DNA of 64,000 nucleotides from an uncultured Sphingomonadales bacterium (GCA_903821605.1 CAIJLZ010000008.1:1-64000); one strand, 5' to 3'. Shown: positions 36,072 through 48,931, numbered from the stretch's first letter. A program made the numbers and translations. The notes: generated by a model not told the origin, from the sequence alone.

Positions 36072-36602
36072 TTATTTCAGCCGCTCGCTCCAGCCTTTTT
36101 TCAGCTTGGCCAATTTTGGCGGGATCACCGCGAGGCAATAGGGATTGCGCTGTCCCTCACCGACCCAATAGTCCTGATGATAATCCTCTGCCGGATACCA
36201 TGTTGCCATCGGCTCAATCGTGGTGACGATGGGATGCGGCCATTCCACCTGCGCCCGGTTGATCCCCGCACGCGCCGCCGCTTCTTGGGCCGCATCGACC
36301 GGGAAGATCGCGGAGCGATATTGCGTCCCGACATCATTGCCCTGCCGATTGAGTTGGGTCGGATCATGGGTGGCGAAGAAAATGTCGAGCAGATCGCCGT
36401 AACTGATCCGATCCGGATCGAAAATGATGCGGATTGCCTCGGCATGGCCAGTGGTCCCCGCACAGACCGAGCGATAATCCGGGTCAGGCATATGCCCGCC
36501 AATATATCCGCTTTCAACGCGGCCCACGCCGTCCAACTGGGCGAAAACCGCCTCGGTACACCAGAAACAGCCGCCGGCCAGAATTGCTATGTGTTCGCTC
36601 AT
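36072..36602 (-). CDS. msrA: Peptide-methionine (S)-S-oxide reductase
   Basis: A 176-residue enzyme that reduces methionine-S-sulfoxide in proteins. The catalytic Cys lies in the standard [11 protein letters not shown], preceded by a short N-terminus, with GHAEAIRI and the C-terminal NPYCLAVI, where the Cys may be the resolving residue. The start at 36602 gives the family's usual [11 protein letters not shown]; the longer frame upstream is rejected. It converges with recF with a 25-base gap. Confidence 0.95.
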   Translation of the reverse strand: MSEHIAILAGGCFWCTEAVFAQLDGVGRVESGYIGGHMPDPDYRSVCAGTTGHAEAIRIIFDPDRISYGDLLDIFFATHDPTQLNRQGNDVGTQYRSAIFPVDAAQEAAARAGINRAQVEWPHPIVTTIEPMATWYPAEDYHQDYWVGEGQRNPYCLAVIPPKLAKLKKGWSERLK

Positions 36603-36706
36603 CCGCCCAATATAAGCCGCTTTTTCTGATCTGCCAGCCACATTAGGATCACGTTTACCAATACCCCGCTACACTAGGGCAACGCAGGCTGATCAACGGG
36701 GGTTGA

Positions 36707-38158
36707 ATGGCGCAAGATTATGCGCGTGGGCTATTGCTGATCGATGACGAACCGGCGCAGGGCAGGCTGGTGTCGGCTATCGCCGTGCGTGCGGGCTGGC
36801 AGGTCTATCGCCAGCCGGATTGCGCCGCCGCCGTGGCGTTGCTGACAGCCCCGGATGCCCCTGCCGTCCATGCCGCGTTGATCGATCAATGGGCGCCCGA
36901 CAGTATTCAGGTGACGGCAGCCATTACCGCACTACATGATGTGCGCCCCGCGCTACCGGTTGTGATGATTGCCACGACCAATATGGTCGAAACCGCGGTG
37001 GCGGCCATCCGGGCGGGTGCCGCCGATTATCTCGTCAAGCCGATCTCCCCCGCCAATCTGATCAAAGCGCTGGAAAATGCGGCCAGCACCGGGACCAGCG
37101 GCGGCGAGCTGCGACCGCTGACCGAAAAATTATCGGAACCCGTCAGATTTGATGAGCTTGTCGGGTCGACACCTGTCTTTCATGCCGTGCGCGCCGTGGC
37201 CGCGAAGGCAGCACGCGCCGATCTGCCGGTCCTGATCGAAGGCGAACGCGGCGTGGGCAAGCAGGCGCTCGCCCATGCCATTCATACCGCCTCGGCGCGC
37301 CGGCATCAGCCGTTCATCGCCGTGAATTGCGCAACCGTGCCGGATAATCTCATTGAATCCGAATTATTTGGCCATGAATCGGGTGCCTTTCCCGGCGCGT
37401 TCGACCTACATATTGGCGCGTTCGCGGCCGCCGATGGTGGCACCCTGTTCATCGCGGAAGTTGGTAAGCTGCCCCCAGCCGCCCAAATCAAGCTGCTGCA
37501 CGCCCTGCAAACCGGCGAGGTTCAGGCCCTTGGCGGCAATCGGCGGCGGCGCGTCAATGTGCGGATCATCGCGGCGAGCGGGACACCGCTGGCGGATGCG
37601 GTCGCCAGCGACTATTTTCGCGAAGATCTCTACTGCCTGCTCAATTCGATCCAGCTTCCCCTGCCCGCGCTGCGTGATCGGTCGGCGGACATCCCCAAGC
37701 TCGTCCGCCACTTTCTCGACCGCGTGGCCCCTGCCGCGGGCCTGCTCGGCCTTGATGTCGAAGATGATGTGATCGGGCTATTGGTCCGCTATAACTGGCC
37801 GGGCAATGTACGCCAGTTGCAAAACACCCTGTTCCGCGCCGCCGTACTGTGTGGACAAGACACCCTGACCACTGGCGACTTTCCGCAGATTTGCGCCAGT
37901 CTGAACAATGTCAACACAGCGCGCCATCCCCCGGCGACCGCGCGCGCCCATCTTGCCCCACTGCAGACGACCCTGCCGGTCGCGCTATTCGATGAGGCGG
38001 GCCATATCCGATCATTGCAGGAGGTCGAAGCCGACTTGATCCGCCTTGCCGTCCGCCATTATCATGGTCACATGACCGAGGTTGCGCGCCGGCTCGGCAT
38101 CGGGCGATCAACCCTGTATCGCAAATTGGCCGAACTCGGGATTTCCGACGCCGCCTGA
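36707..38158 (+). CDS. NtrC-family response regulator with degenerate sigma54-activator domain
   Basis: A 483-residue protein with three parts. Receiver (1-125): acidic pair D13/D14, acceptor D60, T90/T91 and K111 are all present. Central AAA+ domain (about 145-385): Walker A GERGVGKQ at 179-186 is kept, but the sigma54-contact loop is GAFPGA (226-231) instead of GAFTGA; Walker B reads LFIAEV with Ala250 where the Asp should be; the sensor I region is ASG instead of ATN (S291, G292); and in FREDLYCLL the second Arg finger is Leu311. C-terminal Fis-type helix-turn-helix: EVARRLGIGRSTLYRKLAE. It therefore probably binds DNA and receives phosphate, but is unlikely to remodel sigma54 holoenzyme as classic family members do. 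It stands opposite divK; no kinase gene is adjacent. Confidence 0.9.
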   Translation: MAQDYARGLLLIDDEPAQGRLVSAIAVRAGWQVYRQPDCAAAVALLTAPDAPAVHAALIDQWAPDSIQVTAAITALHDVRPALPVVMIATTNMVETAVAAIRAGAADYLVKPISPANLIKALENAASTGTSGGELRPLTEKLSEPVRFDELVGSTPVFHAVRAVAAKAARADLPVLIEGERGVGKQALAHAIHTASARRHQPFIAVNCATVPDNLIESELFGHESGAFPGAFDLHIGAFAAADGGTLFIAEVGKLPPAAQIKLLHALQTGEVQALGGNRRRRVNVRIIAASGTPLADAVASDYFREDLYCLLNSIQLPLPALRDRSADIPKLVRHFLDRVAPAAGLLGLDVEDDVIGLLVRYNWPGNVRQLQNTLFRAAVLCGQDTLTTGDFPQICASLNNVNTARHPPATARAHLAPLQTTLPVALFDEAGHIRSLQEVEADLIRLAVRHYHGHMTEVARRLGIGRSTLYRKLAELGISDAA

Positions 38159-38192
38159 TCGCGGCGCTTGCGGGACAGTCGCCAAACCGCGC

Positions 38193-38555
38193 TCAGCCCA
38201 TCAAACGCTGGACCTCGGCAATGAACGGCATCAGCGCAATCGGCTTGGACACATAGCCCTCGGCACCGGCGGCACGGATGCGTTCCTCATCGCCGCGCGC
38301 GGCATAAGCGGTGACCGCCATGATCGGAATAGACCGCGTCTCCGCATCACCCTTGATCGCTTCAATCAGATCAAGACCGCTGACATGCGGCATCTGAATA
38401 TCCATGATGATGAGGTCGGGACGCGATTCCTGCACCCGGCCGATCACCTCGCGCCCATCATTGACCGGCTCGCTATCATAGCCATGGACGCGCAACAGGT
38501 CACAGAACAGGCGACAATTCAGCGCATTGTCCTCAACCACCAGCACCTTCTTCAT
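38193..38555 (-). CDS. divK: Single-domain response regulator DivK
   Basis: A 120-residue receiver without output domain. The phospho-acceptor is in LIIMDIQMP, with the acidic pair in VVEDNALN, the conserved Thr in AVTAYA and Lys in SKPIAL. The N-terminus KVLVVEDNALNCRLF is that of DivK, the cell-fate phospho-signal of alphaproteobacteria acting with PleC/DivJ-type kinases to control CtrA. ATG 38555 is preferred over GTG 38558. Divergent from the DUF3572 gene, as in other sphingomonads. Confidence 0.93.
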   Translation of the reverse strand: MKKVLVVEDNALNCRLFCDLLRVHGYDSEPVNDGREVIGRVQESRPDLIIMDIQMPHVSGLDLIEAIKGDAETRSIPIMAVTAYAARGDEERIRAAGAEGYVSKPIALMPFIAEVQRLMG

Positions 38556-38600
38556 CACACAATTTGACCCCGATCATCCAAGCTGCCAACTGTGTAGGGG

Positions 38601-38873
38601 ATGAAGCAGGACAACTCAATCGGCGAGGATGCCGCCACGATCGCGCTTCGGGCCTTGGTTTGGGTCTTACACGACGCGCCGCGCACCGACCGGTTGCTGG
38701 CGCTGACCGGGCTGACGGGGGAACAGTTGCGCCAGCGGATCACCGAACCGGCGATCCATCTCGCGGTGCTGGACTATCTTATGGGCTATGAGCCGGACCT
38801 CGTCGCCTGCGCCCAATCGCTCGACCTGCCCTTGACGGCGATGGTGCGGGCTCATACCTCGCTATCATCATGA
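38601..38873 (+). CDS. DUF3572 family protein
   Basis: A 90-residue acidic helical protein with the DUF3572 pattern: ATIALRALVWVLHD, RLLALTGLTGEQLRQRI, AVLDYLMGYEPDLVACAQSLDLP. Function is unknown; it is regularly found next to divK. Its end overlaps the start of the following HAD gene by 4 bases (ATGA), so they are probably translated together. Confidence 0.88.
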   Translation: MKQDNSIGEDAATIALRALVWVLHDAPRTDRLLALTGLTGEQLRQRITEPAIHLAVLDYLMGYEPDLVACAQSLDLPLTAMVRAHTSLSS

Positions 38874-39523
38874 CCAAACCCCTTCTCATCACTGACTGTG
38901 ACGATGTGCTGTTGTACATGCTCACCCCCTTCGGCGAGTGGCTCGACAAAGAACACGATATCGAGTTCCGGCTGGTGAGCGAGGACTATGCCAATTCCAT
39001 GCGCCGCCGGCAGGGCGATCCGGAAGTCGGCCGCGAGGAAATGTGGGAATTGCTCCGCAGCTTCTTCGACGGCGCGATGCATACCCAGCCGATTGCCGAC
39101 CACGCCCATGAGGCGCTGCGCCGCATTTCGGAAGAGGCCGACATCGTGGTGCTGACCAATCTCGAATATCATCGCCAGCAGGATCGAGTGGACCAGCTTG
39201 CCAAATTCGGCATTCACTTCCCGGTCTATTGCAATCAGGGCCCCAAAGGTCCGCGCGTGTTGGAACTGCTTGAAAAATATCAGCCCAGCGTCGCCGTGTT
39301 CGTTGATGATCTTGGCTTCCACCATCAATCCGTGGCCGAAGTCGCCCCCGCTGTCTGGCGGCTGCACATGCATGTCGACCCGGATATTGCACCGACAGTG
39401 CCGCCATCAGAACATGCCCATCATCGCATCGATGACTGGCTGCATGGGCGGCAATGGGTATTGGACCGGATGCGCGCGGGCCTGCCCGCCGATCATCGCG
39501 CCGACGACACGATCACCGCTTGA
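38870..39523 (+). CDS. HAD-superfamily hydrolase
   Basis: A 217-residue protein with HAD motifs: ITDCDDVLL at the N-terminus (DxDD, nucleophile Asp), VVLTNLE (motif II), a Lys in GPKGPRV, and VFVDDLGFH (motif IV acidic pair). There is a large insertion after motif I that would form a cap. The substrate is unknown. It overlaps DUF3572 and is followed after 33 bases by ridA. Confidence 0.82.
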   Translation: MTKPLLITDCDDVLLYMLTPFGEWLDKEHDIEFRLVSEDYANSMRRRQGDPEVGREEMWELLRSFFDGAMHTQPIADHAHEALRRISEEADIVVLTNLEYHRQQDRVDQLAKFGIHFPVYCNQGPKGPRVLELLEKYQPSVAVFVDDLGFHHQSVAEVAPAVWRLHMHVDPDIAPTVPPSEHAHHRIDDWLHGRQWVLDRMRAGLPADHRADDTITA

Positions 39524-39556
39524 CCTTGGCTTGCCCGCCATGCTTATCGGCGGATC

Positions 39557-40018
39557 ATGAGCAAGATTGACCAAAAGCTGGCCGAACTCGGCCTGACCCT
39601 CCCCGTCGCGGCTGCCCCGGTGGCCGCCTATGTCCCGACTGTTGAAGCCGGTGGCCTGCTGCATATTTCCGGCCAGTTGCCATTCAAGGACGGGCAGGTC
39701 ATGCTCGGCCGTATGGGCGAAGACCGCGACCTTGCGTTCGGGCAGGAAGCCGCGCGCGCCTGCGCCTTGATGATACTGGCCCAGACCAAGGCCGCACTTG
39801 GCTCGCTCGACCGCGTCGCGCGGATCGTCAAGCTGGGCGTGTTCATCAACAGCGCCGGTCATTTCACCGACCAGCCCAAAGTCGCCAATGGCGCCTCCGA
39901 ATTGATGGAACAGCTCTTCGGCGAAACTGGCCGTCACGCCCGCAGCGCGGTCGGCGTCCCGGTGCTGCCACTTGGCGCGGTCGTCGAAATAGACGCCATT
40001 ATCGCCATCCGTCCCTGA
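39557..40018 (+). CDS. ridA: RidA family enamine/imine deaminase
   Basis: A 153-residue protein of the YjgF/YER057c/UK114 fold. It belongs to the longer RidA subgroup with AAYVPTVEAGGLLHISGQLP, GQEAARACALMILAQTKAALGSLDRV, and the final RSAVGVPVLPLGAVVEIDAI carrying the conserved Arg. RidA proteins hydrolyse reactive 2-aminoacrylate-type imines. Activity of this subgroup varies, so function is provisional. Confidence 0.88.
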   Translation: MSKIDQKLAELGLTLPVAAAPVAAYVPTVEAGGLLHISGQLPFKDGQVMLGRMGEDRDLAFGQEAARACALMILAQTKAALGSLDRVARIVKLGVFINSAGHFTDQPKVANGASELMEQLFGETGRHARSAVGVPVLPLGAVVEIDAIIAIRP

Positions 40019-40022
40019 TCGC

Positions 40023-40805
40023 ATGGCCCCGACCCCGCCCGATGCATCCCGGCGCGGGCATTGGCTTGCCCGTCAGGCCTATGCCCATCGCGGGCTGCAC
40101 GGGCCGCACATTCCGGAAAACAGCCGTGCCGCTTGCAGGGCCGCGATCGCGCACGGGGTCGGGATTGAAATCGATACGATCATCAGCACCGATGGCGCGG
40201 CCTTCGTCTTTCATGACGATTTACTCGATCGGCTGACAACAGCACAGGGACCGGCCGAAGGCTTGTCCGCCGCCCAACTCGCGGCGATCCGGCTGCGCGG
40301 TGGCGATGAGACCATGCCGCCACTGACCGAGATATTGGCGCTGATCGACGGGCAGGTGCCGCTGCTGATCGAGATCAAGTCACCGCAGGGCTCGCCGGTG
40401 CCGGTGGCGCTGCGTTGTGCGGCGGTTCACCGCGCCTTGCAAGGATATGATGGGGCGGTCGCCGTCATGTCCTTCGATCCGCGCATCGGCCAATGGTTCA
40501 ACAGCCATGCGCCCGAGATCGTGCGCGGGCTAGTCGTCACCCAAGAGCAAGACAAGGGCATCTGGCGCCGCCTTCGGGGCTCCCTGTTCCGGCGGCAGGC
40601 GCTGCGCATGGCCGCGCCGGATTTCCTCGCGCTTGATATCCGCGACCTGCCCTCCGCCCTCAGCCGCCGCGCCCGTGCCAAGGGCCTGCCAGTGCTGACA
40701 TGGACCGTCCAATCCCCCAAGGAGGAGCGCGTGGCCGTCGATCATGCCGATGAGATGATTTTCGAACAACCCGGCCCCGGCACGCCGAAAGGGCTGGTCG
40801 AATAG
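40023..40805 (+). CDS. Glycerophosphodiester phosphodiesterase
   Basis: A 260-residue GDPD-family TIM barrel. Seen: AHRGLHGPHIPENSRAA with the catalytic His near residue 21, the metal-binding EIDTIISTDGA, FHDDLLDRLT, and LIEIKSPQ. No signal peptide, so it is cytoplasmic. It hydrolyses glycerophosphodiesters to glycerol-3-phosphate and an alcohol. It starts 4 bases after ridA. Confidence 0.92.
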   Translation: MAPTPPDASRRGHWLARQAYAHRGLHGPHIPENSRAACRAAIAHGVGIEIDTIISTDGAAFVFHDDLLDRLTTAQGPAEGLSAAQLAAIRLRGGDETMPPLTEILALIDGQVPLLIEIKSPQGSPVPVALRCAAVHRALQGYDGAVAVMSFDPRIGQWFNSHAPEIVRGLVVTQEQDKGIWRRLRGSLFRRQALRMAAPDFLALDIRDLPSALSRRARAKGLPVLTWTVQSPKEERVAVDHADEMIFEQPGPGTPKGLVE

Positions 40806-40859
40806 CAACCCGACAACAACCGCTATGGCATCCCGACCAAAGCTCGCTATCCTAGCCGC

Positions 40860-42008
40860 ATGAACTCCCCCGAACTGACCACCGCCGAAGGCTATGCGCA
40901 AATTGATGCCGCTGAATGGGATCATTGCGCGGGATCGGATGACCCGTTCCTCTCGCACGCCTTCATGCGCTGCCTTGAAACCTCACAAAGCGCGGTTGCC
41001 GGCACCGGTTGGCAACCGCTGCCGCTGCTCGTCCGTGATGCAGCAGGCGAACTCATCGGCGCGACGCCGCTTTGGGGGAAGAGCCACAGCCAAGGGGAAT
41101 ATGTTTTCGATCAGGGCTGGGCCGATGCCTGGCAACGTGCCGGGGGGAGCTATTATCCCAAGCTGCTCTCTGCCGTGCCATTCACACCGGTGACCGGTCG
41201 CCGCCTGCTATGCCACGACGCGGCCGCCGCGTCGCAACTGATCGCGGGCATGGCGGCACTGGCGGAACGGAGCAATCTGTCGTCCACCCATGTCAATTTC
41301 ATCACCGGGGATGAAGTGGCACTGTTCGAACAGGCCGACTGGCTGATCCGCGAAGGACTGCAATATCACTGGTATAATCCGGGCTATGGCGGCTTCGAGG
41401 ATTTTCTCGGCGAAATGCCCTCGCGCAAGCGCAAAACGCTGCGCAAGGAACGCGAGACCGCGCGCCAAGGGCTTGATATCCGCCTATTGAGCGGCAGCGA
41501 TATCCGGGAAGAACATTGGGATGCGTTCTGGGTTTTTTATCAGGACACCAGCGCCCGCAAATGGGGGCGACCCTATCTGACACGCGCCTTTTTCTCGTTA
41601 CTAGGCGAGGCAATGGCGGACCGCGTGTTGCTGGCTTTGGCCTATGATGGCGACCGACCGATCGCGGGGGCGCTCAACCTGATCGGCAGGGATGCGCTTT
41701 ATGGTCGCTATTGGGGCACGACGGACGACCGGCCCTTTCTCCATTTTGAACTCTGTTATTATCAGGCGATGGATTACGCCATCGCGCACAAGCTACCCCG
41801 CGTCGAAGCGGGCGCCCAAGGCGAACATAAGATCGCGCGCGGCTATGCCCCGACCATCACCCATTCGGCCCATTATCTACCCGATCCTGGCTTCCGCGAA
41901 GCTGTTGCGGACTTTCTGACCCGCGAACGCCAAGCCATCCGCCTGCATGCGGCAGAATTGGCTGCGCTTTTACCGTTTAGGCGGCCTGAAGCGACGACAT
42001 CGAGCTAA
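40860..42008 (+). CDS. GNAT-fold protein, peptidogalycan biosynthesis/FemAB-like family (DUF482)
   Basis: A 382-residue cytoplasmic protein that matches the family once called peptidogalycan biosynthesis (COG3146). Features seen: DPFLSHAFMRCLE, ATPLWGKSHSQGEYVFD, NPGYGGFEDFLGEMPSRKRKTLRKER, WGRPYLTRAFF, and VEAGAQGEHKIARGYAP. The fold is two GNAT-like halves. The acyl acceptor is unknown. Its 3' end overlaps the end of the opposing SEL1-type gene by 32 bases. Confidence 0.85.
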   Translation: MNSPELTTAEGYAQIDAAEWDHCAGSDDPFLSHAFMRCLETSQSAVAGTGWQPLPLLVRDAAGELIGATPLWGKSHSQGEYVFDQGWADAWQRAGGSYYPKLLSAVPFTPVTGRRLLCHDAAAASQLIAGMAALAERSNLSSTHVNFITGDEVALFEQADWLIREGLQYHWYNPGYGGFEDFLGEMPSRKRKTLRKERETARQGLDIRLLSGSDIREEHWDAFWVFYQDTSARKWGRPYLTRAFFSLLGEAMADRVLLALAYDGDRPIAGALNLIGRDALYGRYWGTTDDRPFLHFELCYYQAMDYAIAHKLPRVEAGAQGEHKIARGYAPTITHSAHYLPDPGFREAVADFLTRERQAIRLHAAELAALLPFRRPEATTSS

Positions 42009-42282
42009 GCGCCTGCACCCAAGCACGGGCCTGACGCTGCGCCTCTGCAATCTGGCGACTGGTCATTTCCACCGACAATTCAGCCCGGCAAGCCTGCGCC
42101 CGGACATCGCCCCGTGCCGCCGCCAGGTTGAACCATTTGTGTGCCTGCACAAAGTCCATCTCGACTTCGCTGCCACTGGCATAGACCACGCCCAGATCGA
42201 ACAAGGCGTCAATGTCACCGCCAGCCGCGTCTGCCATCCGCTCGTCCAACAGCCGTGCGGCATATTCCTTGCTCATTCCCAT
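41977..42282 (-). CDS. SEL1-like repeat protein
   Basis: A protein of about 100 residues with one clear SEL1/TPR-like pair: DIDALFDLGVVYASGSEVEMDFVQAHKWFNLAAARGDVRAQ. Such repeats usually bind partner proteins. The ATG codons at 42282 and 42276 are both possible starts. It converges on and overlaps the GNAT-fold gene by 32 bases at the 3' ends, and is divergent from pyrD across about 160 bases, a gap holding AT-rich promoter-like sequence (42331-42357). Confidence 0.78.
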   Translation of the reverse strand: MGMSKEYAARLLDERMADAAGGDIDALFDLGVVYASGSEVEMDFVQAHKWFNLAAARGDVRAQACRAELSVEMTSRQIAEAQRQARAWVQALSSMSSLQAA

Positions 42283-42443
42283 GTCCAAACCCCTATGCAA
42301 TTCTTGATGAACACCGTTCTGGCCCCAATGAATTTAAAAATAGTTAACGCGTTGGTCATCATGGATCGTGCTGTTTTCCGGCGCTTTCATCGCCAAGGAT
42401 CGGGCACTTTGACGCCGGGCGGCGCGGCTGGCATAGGCAGAAT

Positions 42444-43490
42444 ATGACCAGTTTCTTCCACCTGCTCCGCCCCGCGATCTTCGCGCTCGATGCCGAAACC
42501 GCGCACAAGACGACAATCCGCCTGCTTGGCGCCATGCCAGCGGCGAACCCGCCGGTTGCGGACCCGATGCTCGCAGTGCGCCTTGCCGGGCTGGAATTCC
42601 CCAATCCGGTCGGGCTGGCCGCCGGGTTTGACAAGGATGCGCAGGTGCCGCGCCAGATGCTTGGCTTTGGCTTCGGCTTTGTCGAGGTTGGCACCCTCAC
42701 CCCATTGCCGCAGGCGGGCAATCCCCGCCCGCGCCTGTTCCGGTTGAAAGAGGATGAGGCGGTGATCAACCGCATGGGCTTCAACAACGGCGGACAGGAA
42801 GATGCCCTTGCCCGGCTGCGGCAAATCAACCGCAAGGGTGGCATTATCGGCGTCAACATCGGTGCCAACAAGGACGCCGCCGACCGCATTGCCGATTATG
42901 CGACCGGCGTGCGCCGCATGGCGATGGTGGCGGATTATCTCACCATCAACATCTCATCCCCCAATACGCCGGGCCTGCGCGCCTTGCAGGACAAGGGCGC
43001 ACTGGTTGAACTGCTTGCCGGGGTGATGGCCGCCCGGAGCGAGGTCGCGGGCGAAAATGGCCCGCCGGTCTTCCTCAAGGTCGCGCCCGATCTTGAGCCC
43101 GCCGATATTGACGATATCGTCGCGGTCGGGATTGAACAGCAACTCGACGCGTTGATCGTCTCCAACACCACGATCAGCCGCCCGGCATTGCGGTCGGCGC
43201 TCGCGGGTGAGGCAGGCGGGCTTTCGGGGGCACCGCTACATGATCTGGCGCTCCAACGGCTCCGCGACTTTCACACCGCATCTGGTGGCCAACTGCCGCT
43301 GATCGGCGCGGGCGGGATCGCATCAGGCGCACAGGCCTATGCCCGCATTCGCGCCGGGGCATCTTTGATCCAGCTCTATAGCGCGTTGGTTTACCATGGC
43401 CCCGGCTTGGCCGCCCGGATCTGCGCGGAATTGAAGGTCTTGCTCGCACGTGACGGCTTCGCCAATGTGGCGGCCGCCGTCGGAAAATAG
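42444..43490 (+). CDS. pyrD: Dihydroorotate dehydrogenase (quinone, class 2)
   Basis: A 348-residue FMN enzyme of pyrimidine synthesis. It carries the N-terminal membrane-associating helices (FFHLLRPAIFALDAETAH), then NPVGLAAGFDKDA, GFVEVGTLTPLPQ, NRMGFNNGG, TINISSPNTPGLRALQ, and GAGGIASG for FMN phosphate. Electrons go to quinone. First gene of a short plus-strand run with a DUF1232 protein and a MaoC-like enzyme. Confidence 0.96.
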   Translation: MTSFFHLLRPAIFALDAETAHKTTIRLLGAMPAANPPVADPMLAVRLAGLEFPNPVGLAAGFDKDAQVPRQMLGFGFGFVEVGTLTPLPQAGNPRPRLFRLKEDEAVINRMGFNNGGQEDALARLRQINRKGGIIGVNIGANKDAADRIADYATGVRRMAMVADYLTINISSPNTPGLRALQDKGALVELLAGVMAARSEVAGENGPPVFLKVAPDLEPADIDDIVAVGIEQQLDALIVSNTTISRPALRSALAGEAGGLSGAPLHDLALQRLRDFHTASGGQLPLIGAGGIASGAQAYARIRAGASLIQLYSALVYHGPGLAARICAELKVLLARDGFANVAAAVGK

Positions 43491-43504
43491 GGATAAACGC
43501 AGCC

Positions 43505-43882
43505 ATGGGCCGGATGCAGGAATTTTTGCACAAGCTGCGGATCGAGGCCCATGCCGTCTGGCTATCCGCCAGCGATCCCCAAATACCCTTGCCAACCCGG
43601 ATGCTGGGCTGGCTGGTCGCGGGCTATGCCCTCTCTCCAATCGATCTGATTCCGGATTTCGTACCGGTGCTGGGCTATCTCGATGATCTGGTCCTGATCC
43701 CGCTCGGCATCTGGCTATTCACCCGGCTGGTGCCGGACGACCGCTGGGCCATTCATCTCGCCACCGCCGAACGCGCAAGTCAGCGCCCGGTGAGCCGCAA
43801 GGGCGCATTCATCATCGTGGCGATCTGGCTTATCCTCGCGGCAGTCATCGGCATGCAACTGATGGCCATGCGCTTCTATTGA
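43505..43882 (+). CDS. DUF1232 (YkvA-like) membrane protein
   Basis: A 125-residue protein with the DUF1232 signature YALSPIDLIPDFVPVLGYLDDLVLIPLGIWL near residues 40-72 and a second hydrophobic helix at the C-terminus (GAFIIVAIWLILAAVIGM). Function is unknown. It starts 14 bases after pyrD. Confidence 0.9.
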   Translation: MGRMQEFLHKLRIEAHAVWLSASDPQIPLPTRMLGWLVAGYALSPIDLIPDFVPVLGYLDDLVLIPLGIWLFTRLVPDDRWAIHLATAERASQRPVSRKGAFIIVAIWLILAAVIGMQLMAMRFY

Positions 43883-43910
43883 ACGCCCAACGACAAGAGA
43901 GCGACAACGC

Positions 43911-44375
43911 ATGAAAACCCCCGACGAACTGCGCACCCTGATCGGTCAGCCCCCCTTTGTGACCGACTGGATCATGATCGACCAAACACGGATCAACCAG
44001 TTCGCCGACTGCACCGACGATCATCAATTCGTCCATGTCGATCCGGAACGCGCGCAGCATACCGTCTTCCGTGGCACCGTGGCGCATGGCTTCCTCACCC
44101 TCTCATTATTGGCATCAATGATGTACCAATCGCCCTTCACCAATACCGGCACGGGGCGCACCGGGGTCAATTACGGCCTCAATCGCGTGCGCTTCCTCTC
44201 CCCTGTCCATGCGGGCAAGCGGGTGCGCGGGCACCTTGCGCTGTCGGAACTGGAAGACAAAGGACATGGGCGCGTCCAGCTCTTGCTGGCCTGTTCGGTC
44301 GAAGTCGAAGGGCAAGATAAACCCGCCATGATCGCCGACTGGATCATCCAGTTTATCGACGGGGATGAGGGCTGA
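43911..44375 (+). CDS. MaoC/NodN-like hot-dog dehydratase
   Basis: A 154-residue single hot-dog protein with the MaoC hydratase site: FADCTDDHQFVHVDPERA and GTVAHGFLTLSLLASM, where the Asp and His are the (R)-enoyl-CoA hydratase pair. It resembles NodN and short (R)-specific enoyl-CoA hydratases. The natural substrate is unknown. GAGAG lies about 10 bases before the ATG. It converges on ligA with an 18-base gap. Confidence 0.9.
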   Translation: MKTPDELRTLIGQPPFVTDWIMIDQTRINQFADCTDDHQFVHVDPERAQHTVFRGTVAHGFLTLSLLASMMYQSPFTNTGTGRTGVNYGLNRVRFLSPVHAGKRVRGHLALSELEDKGHGRVQLLLACSVEVEGQDKPAMIADWIIQFIDGDEG

Positions 44376-44392
44376 CAATCAGCCCGGGCGGT

Positions 44393-48135
<3,743 letters not shown>

Positions 48136-48151
48136 CCCCCAAGCACCATGA

Positions 48152-48931
48152 TCAGGCAGGATACTTGGAGATCAGCTCATAGGCCCGCTTGTACCACTTG
48201 GTGCCCGGGTAATTATGACCCAATGTCGCGGCGGCACGCTTGGCCTCATCCCGCACGCCAAGCGCGAGATAGCTTTCGGTCAGACGCAGCAGCGCCTCAG
48301 GAGAATGGGTGGTAACGCCATATTCATCGACCACCTTGCGGAAGCGGATGACCGAGGCCAGCCACTCGCCACGGCGCTGATAGAAACGGCCAACTTCCAT
48401 TTCCTTACCAGCGAGATGGTCACGCACCAGATCAAGCTTGGCGCGCGCATCTGCGGCATAGCGGGTGTCGGGATAACGACGGACCAGTTCCTCAAAGGCA
48501 TCCAGCGCCTGCTGGGTGATCTTCTGGTCGCGGGTCACATCCTCAATGCGCTCATAATAGCACATGGCGATCAGATAATAGGCATAAGGCGCATCGCGGT
48601 TGCCCGGATGGATCGCGAGGAAGCGTTGGGCCGAACCGATGGATTCGGCGTAATCACGGGCCAGATAATAGCTGAACGAGCTCATCATCTGCGCCCGGCG
48701 CGCCCATGGCGAATAGGGGTGCTGACGCTCGACCTCGTCGAACAGGGCCGCAGCGATCTTGTACTGGTGCCGGTCAAGCCGGTCCTTCGCAAGATTGTAC
48801 AGGGTGTTCACGTCGCGAGCGACGTAACTGGCATCGGCCTTGTTCTTGTTCTTCGACGCGCAACCGGCAAGCGGCAGAACGGCGACAGCAGCGAGAAGCA
48901 GGGCGGCGGAGCGGAACAGGGTCTTGCGCAT
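48152..48931 (-). CDS. bamD: Outer-membrane assembly lipoprotein BamD
   Basis: A 259-residue lipoprotein of the BAM complex that folds outer-membrane beta-barrels. Signal peptide with lipobox LAGC (Cys near residue 24), then about five TPR units: LYNLAKDRLDRHQYKIAAALFDEVERQHPYSPWA, then RYPDTRYAADARAKLD and others. The ATG at 48931 precedes the signal sequence; the longer frame upstream is rejected. It is the last-but-two gene of the secD-secF-bamD-recN-ligA run. Confidence 0.95.
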   Translation of the reverse strand: MRKTLFRSAALLLAAVAVLPLAGCASKNKNKADASYVARDVNTLYNLAKDRLDRHQYKIAAALFDEVERQHPYSPWARRAQMMSSFSYYLARDYAESIGSAQRFLAIHPGNRDAPYAYYLIAMCYYERIEDVTRDQKITQQALDAFEELVRRYPDTRYAADARAKLDLVRDHLAGKEMEVGRFYQRRGEWLASVIRFRKVVDEYGVTTHSPEALLRLTESYLALGVRDEAKRAAATLGHNYPGTKWYKRAYELISKYPA

